64,000 bases of DNA from assembly GCA_965199185.1 (NCBI GenBank), contig CBDAQW010000007.1, forward strand, positions 1 to 64,000, in the 5' to 3' direction. A program made the position numbers and the translations under genes. Every line of letters starts with the position of its first letter. The first letter of the stretch is position 1. Below are positions 62,659-64,000 of this stretch, one piece after another. The DNA comes from Endozoicomonas sp965199185. Lineage in GTDB: Bacteria > Pseudomonadota > Gammaproteobacteria > Pseudomonadales > Endozoicomonadaceae. The notes below the pieces were generated by a model. It was not told where the DNA came from. It searched no databases and worked only from the letters and a program-made list of their open reading frames with translations.

Positions 62659-64000
62659 CTATTGCTCTTTTAGCCAACCAGAACGATGCAGGCCCAGAGG
62701 TAATTCCACCACCGCACCAGCAGGCACTATTGCGCCCACATTACCATTAATGGGTGTAAAGCTGTCACCACCCGAAAAACCGTTGTATTTCTTTAAAACC
62801 CGATCATGCAGAGTAATGGTTTCATCATGAAAAAAAGCACCTGCGGTGTGTAAGTGCAGTGCGTAAGTTCTGCTTGTTCCTCCGGTCGCTTCGCAACTCA
62901 AAGTACTATTCGATGTATGGTTGGGTGCAAACGTAGAGAATGTTAACAAAGGACCAGCGCCGGGTTTACTGGGCAAAATTGCCGCCCCTCCCATGGTGAT
63001 TTCATTTTCTTCAGCCGCCTTCCCGTTATTGGCAACCAGTCCCGTTCCGCTATTGTTCACCTTAAGAAAATCAATGTACCAACCCTTTGTATTGCTATCA
63101 TCAAATGTAGCTTCAGCGGCCCCTTGTTGAGTACCTGTTGCCTGCTGTACGTGATTCAGCGTCGTGTTGTACAGCTGGTCATCAATGATGACATTAGGTA
63201 TCTCTGTACAATGTATATCACTGTCAGTGCAATTCTTTTTAAATTGGGTGATAGCCGTATTCATATCTCTGATAACAAAGAAACGGTCAATGACGCTTTT
63301 CGTATCACCTTCATCAACTGGCGGAACAGGGTGAGCACGATTACCACTACCTACGGCAACTGCATCGTATTTAATGCCATTATACAACGTGCTGGCCACC
63401 GCAGGCTGGTAGAGAAAACGTCGATCATTGCCTTGATCTGGCGGACTATTTTCGGCACCACCAGACTTATTATCAATACCAAGCCTCGCTAATTGTATTA
63501 ATGACCAGTCAGCCTGCTCCTTATTATTGGCTTCAGTAATACGCAGCACATCAATACGGAAAATGTTACCCCCGGAATCATTCGCATAAATCCGGTCATG
63601 CAAACCGTCATTATTGCTATCCATTACGGTGACAGAAGCTGGAAAACTCCAGTTGAACAAATCGGTTTCTTCAACGTTTTGGAGTATTTGCTGCTTTTCT
63701 GATTCATCACTGGTGGCTTTTGTACCCTTAGCGACAAAAGCCTTAATCAGTTCGCCAGTACCGGCATCCACAACATAAAGCCCTTTGCCTCTGGCTGAGG
63801 TTTCCCTGGGGACTTTTGTGCTACGAATGTCGTCTTTTCCCTTGTACTCGCTAATAACATTATCACCGTCATACCCACCGCCTAAAACCAGAGCATATTT
63901 ATACTTGATAATCCTGTCATCATCCGGATCGAGTGTTCGATGGCCCGGTAATAGCATAGGTATTGGCTTCGCCCAGCTTTGGCCAAGCTCTTCAAAGCCA
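62659..64000 (-). CDS. PilY1-type pilus-associated protein (partial, N-terminus outside window)
   Basis: C-terminal 447 residues of a type IV pilus-associated protein of the PilC/PilY1 family; the frame is open to the window edge (GFEELGQSWAKPIP at the edge), so 63957 is not a true start. The beta-propeller region contains YALVLGGGYDGDN, GKGLYVVDAGTGELIKAF and the calcium-binding loop DSNNDGLHDRIYANDSGGNIFRIDV (a DxNxDGxxD motif, about residues 130-155 of the fragment), which controls pilus retraction in Pseudomonas. It ends tail-to-tail with the SCO gene. Other pilus genes would lie to the right. Confidence 0.88.
   Translation of the reverse strand, partial: GFEELGQSWAKPIPMLLPGHRTLDPDDDRIIKYKYALVLGGGYDGDNVISEYKGKDDIRSTKVPRETSARGKGLYVVDAGTGELIKAFVAKGTKATSDESEKQQILQNVEETDLFNWSFPASVTVMDSNNDGLHDRIYANDSGGNIFRIDVLRITEANNKEQADWSLIQLARLGIDNKSGGAENSPPDQGNDRRFLYQPAVASTLYNGIKYDAVAVGSGNRAHPVPPVDEGDTKSVIDRFFVIRDMNTAITQFKKNCTDSDIHCTEIPNVIIDDQLYNTTLNHVQQATGTQQGAAEATFDDSNTKGWYIDFLKVNNSGTGLVANNGKAAEENEITMGGAAILPSKPGAGPLLTFSTFAPNHTSNSTLSCEATGGTSRTYALHLHTAGAFFHDETITLHDRVLKKYNGFSGGDSFTPINGNVGAIVPAGAVVELPLGLHRSGWLKEQ

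Noticed and set aside
63957..64000. ATG at 63957 as the start of the PilY1-type gene
   Set aside because: The reading frame continues upstream to the edge with family-like sequence (GQSWAKPIP).
1..64000. tRNA, rRNA, CRISPR arrays, transposase genes
   Set aside because: Scanned by eye for T-arm sequences, regular repeat-spacer units and transposase motifs; none was found. A covariance-model search would be needed to exclude small RNAs.

Overview
This window is the replication-origin neighbourhood of a gammaproteobacterial chromosome. Gene content and local order (dnaA-dnaN-recF-gyrB on one side of the origin, rpmH-rnpA-yidD-yidC-mnmE on the other, plus trkA-rsmB-fmt-def, dprA, aroE-hemF-tsaC, glyQS, prlC and the caa3/aa3 oxidase cluster) match what is known for Pseudomonas and marine Oceanospirillales. 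The moderate base composition, the dispersed palindromic elements and the long A/T-rich secreted orphan proteins resemble Endozoicomonas-type symbionts. The genus is an inference, not something shown by a search.

Layout. 1-5.4 kb (minus strand): parB (cut by the window edge), parA, rsmG, a C92-family amidase, aroE, hemF, tsaC. 5.4-7.4 kb: a palindromic repeat, then an unrecognised Ser/Lys-rich protein with ADP-ribosyltransferase-like motifs. 7.5-9.7 kb: dprA and a LysM protein. 9.8-19.3 kb (plus strand): a YejA-like binding protein whose last codons lie in a second copy of the repeat, then def, a C45-type acyltransferase, fmt, rsmB, trkA, trkH. 19.4-24.1 kb: one 1564-residue secreted protein of unknown function, strongly A/T-rich. 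24.4-28.8 kb: glyQS, gmhB and a PlsC-type acyltransferase, facing gmhA. 29.5-36.1 kb (minus strand): gyrB, recF, dnaN, dnaA. 36.1-36.9 kb: oriC. 36.9-41.1 kb (plus strand): rpmH, rnpA, yidD, yidC, mnmE. 41.2-44.9 kb: a Fur-box-preceded ferric iron ABC transporter (fbpCBA). 45-47.3 kb: a DnaA-box-rich spacer and mnmG. 47.4-53.5 kb: yhgN/marC, small orphans, a gamma-carbonic anhydrase-like protein, prlC, a YheV-type protein, and a 358-residue secreted orphan. 54-62.6 kb: a complete cytochrome c oxidase structural and assembly cluster (coxB, coxA, ctaG, coxC, surf1, ctaA, cyoE, sco). 62.7-64 kb: the C-terminal part of a PilY1-type pilus protein.

How it fits together. The core codes for replication initiation and origin segregation. 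oriC lies between dnaA and rpmH. Two perfect 16-bp parS sites sit inside recF, about 31 kb from the parAB genes that would use them. Relative to the Pseudomonas order, rsmG-parAB has been moved to the aroE side of the origin while prlC and the cox cluster now follow mnmG, which is the pattern left by an inversion spanning oriC. Perfect DnaA boxes outside oriC cluster between yidC and mnmG. The unexplained material is the A/T-rich secreted or effector-like proteins (about 5.9-7.4, 19.4-24.1 and 52.4-53.5 kb) and the 182-183 bp palindromic elements at gene 3' ends. No tRNA, rRNA, CRISPR array or transposase was seen.
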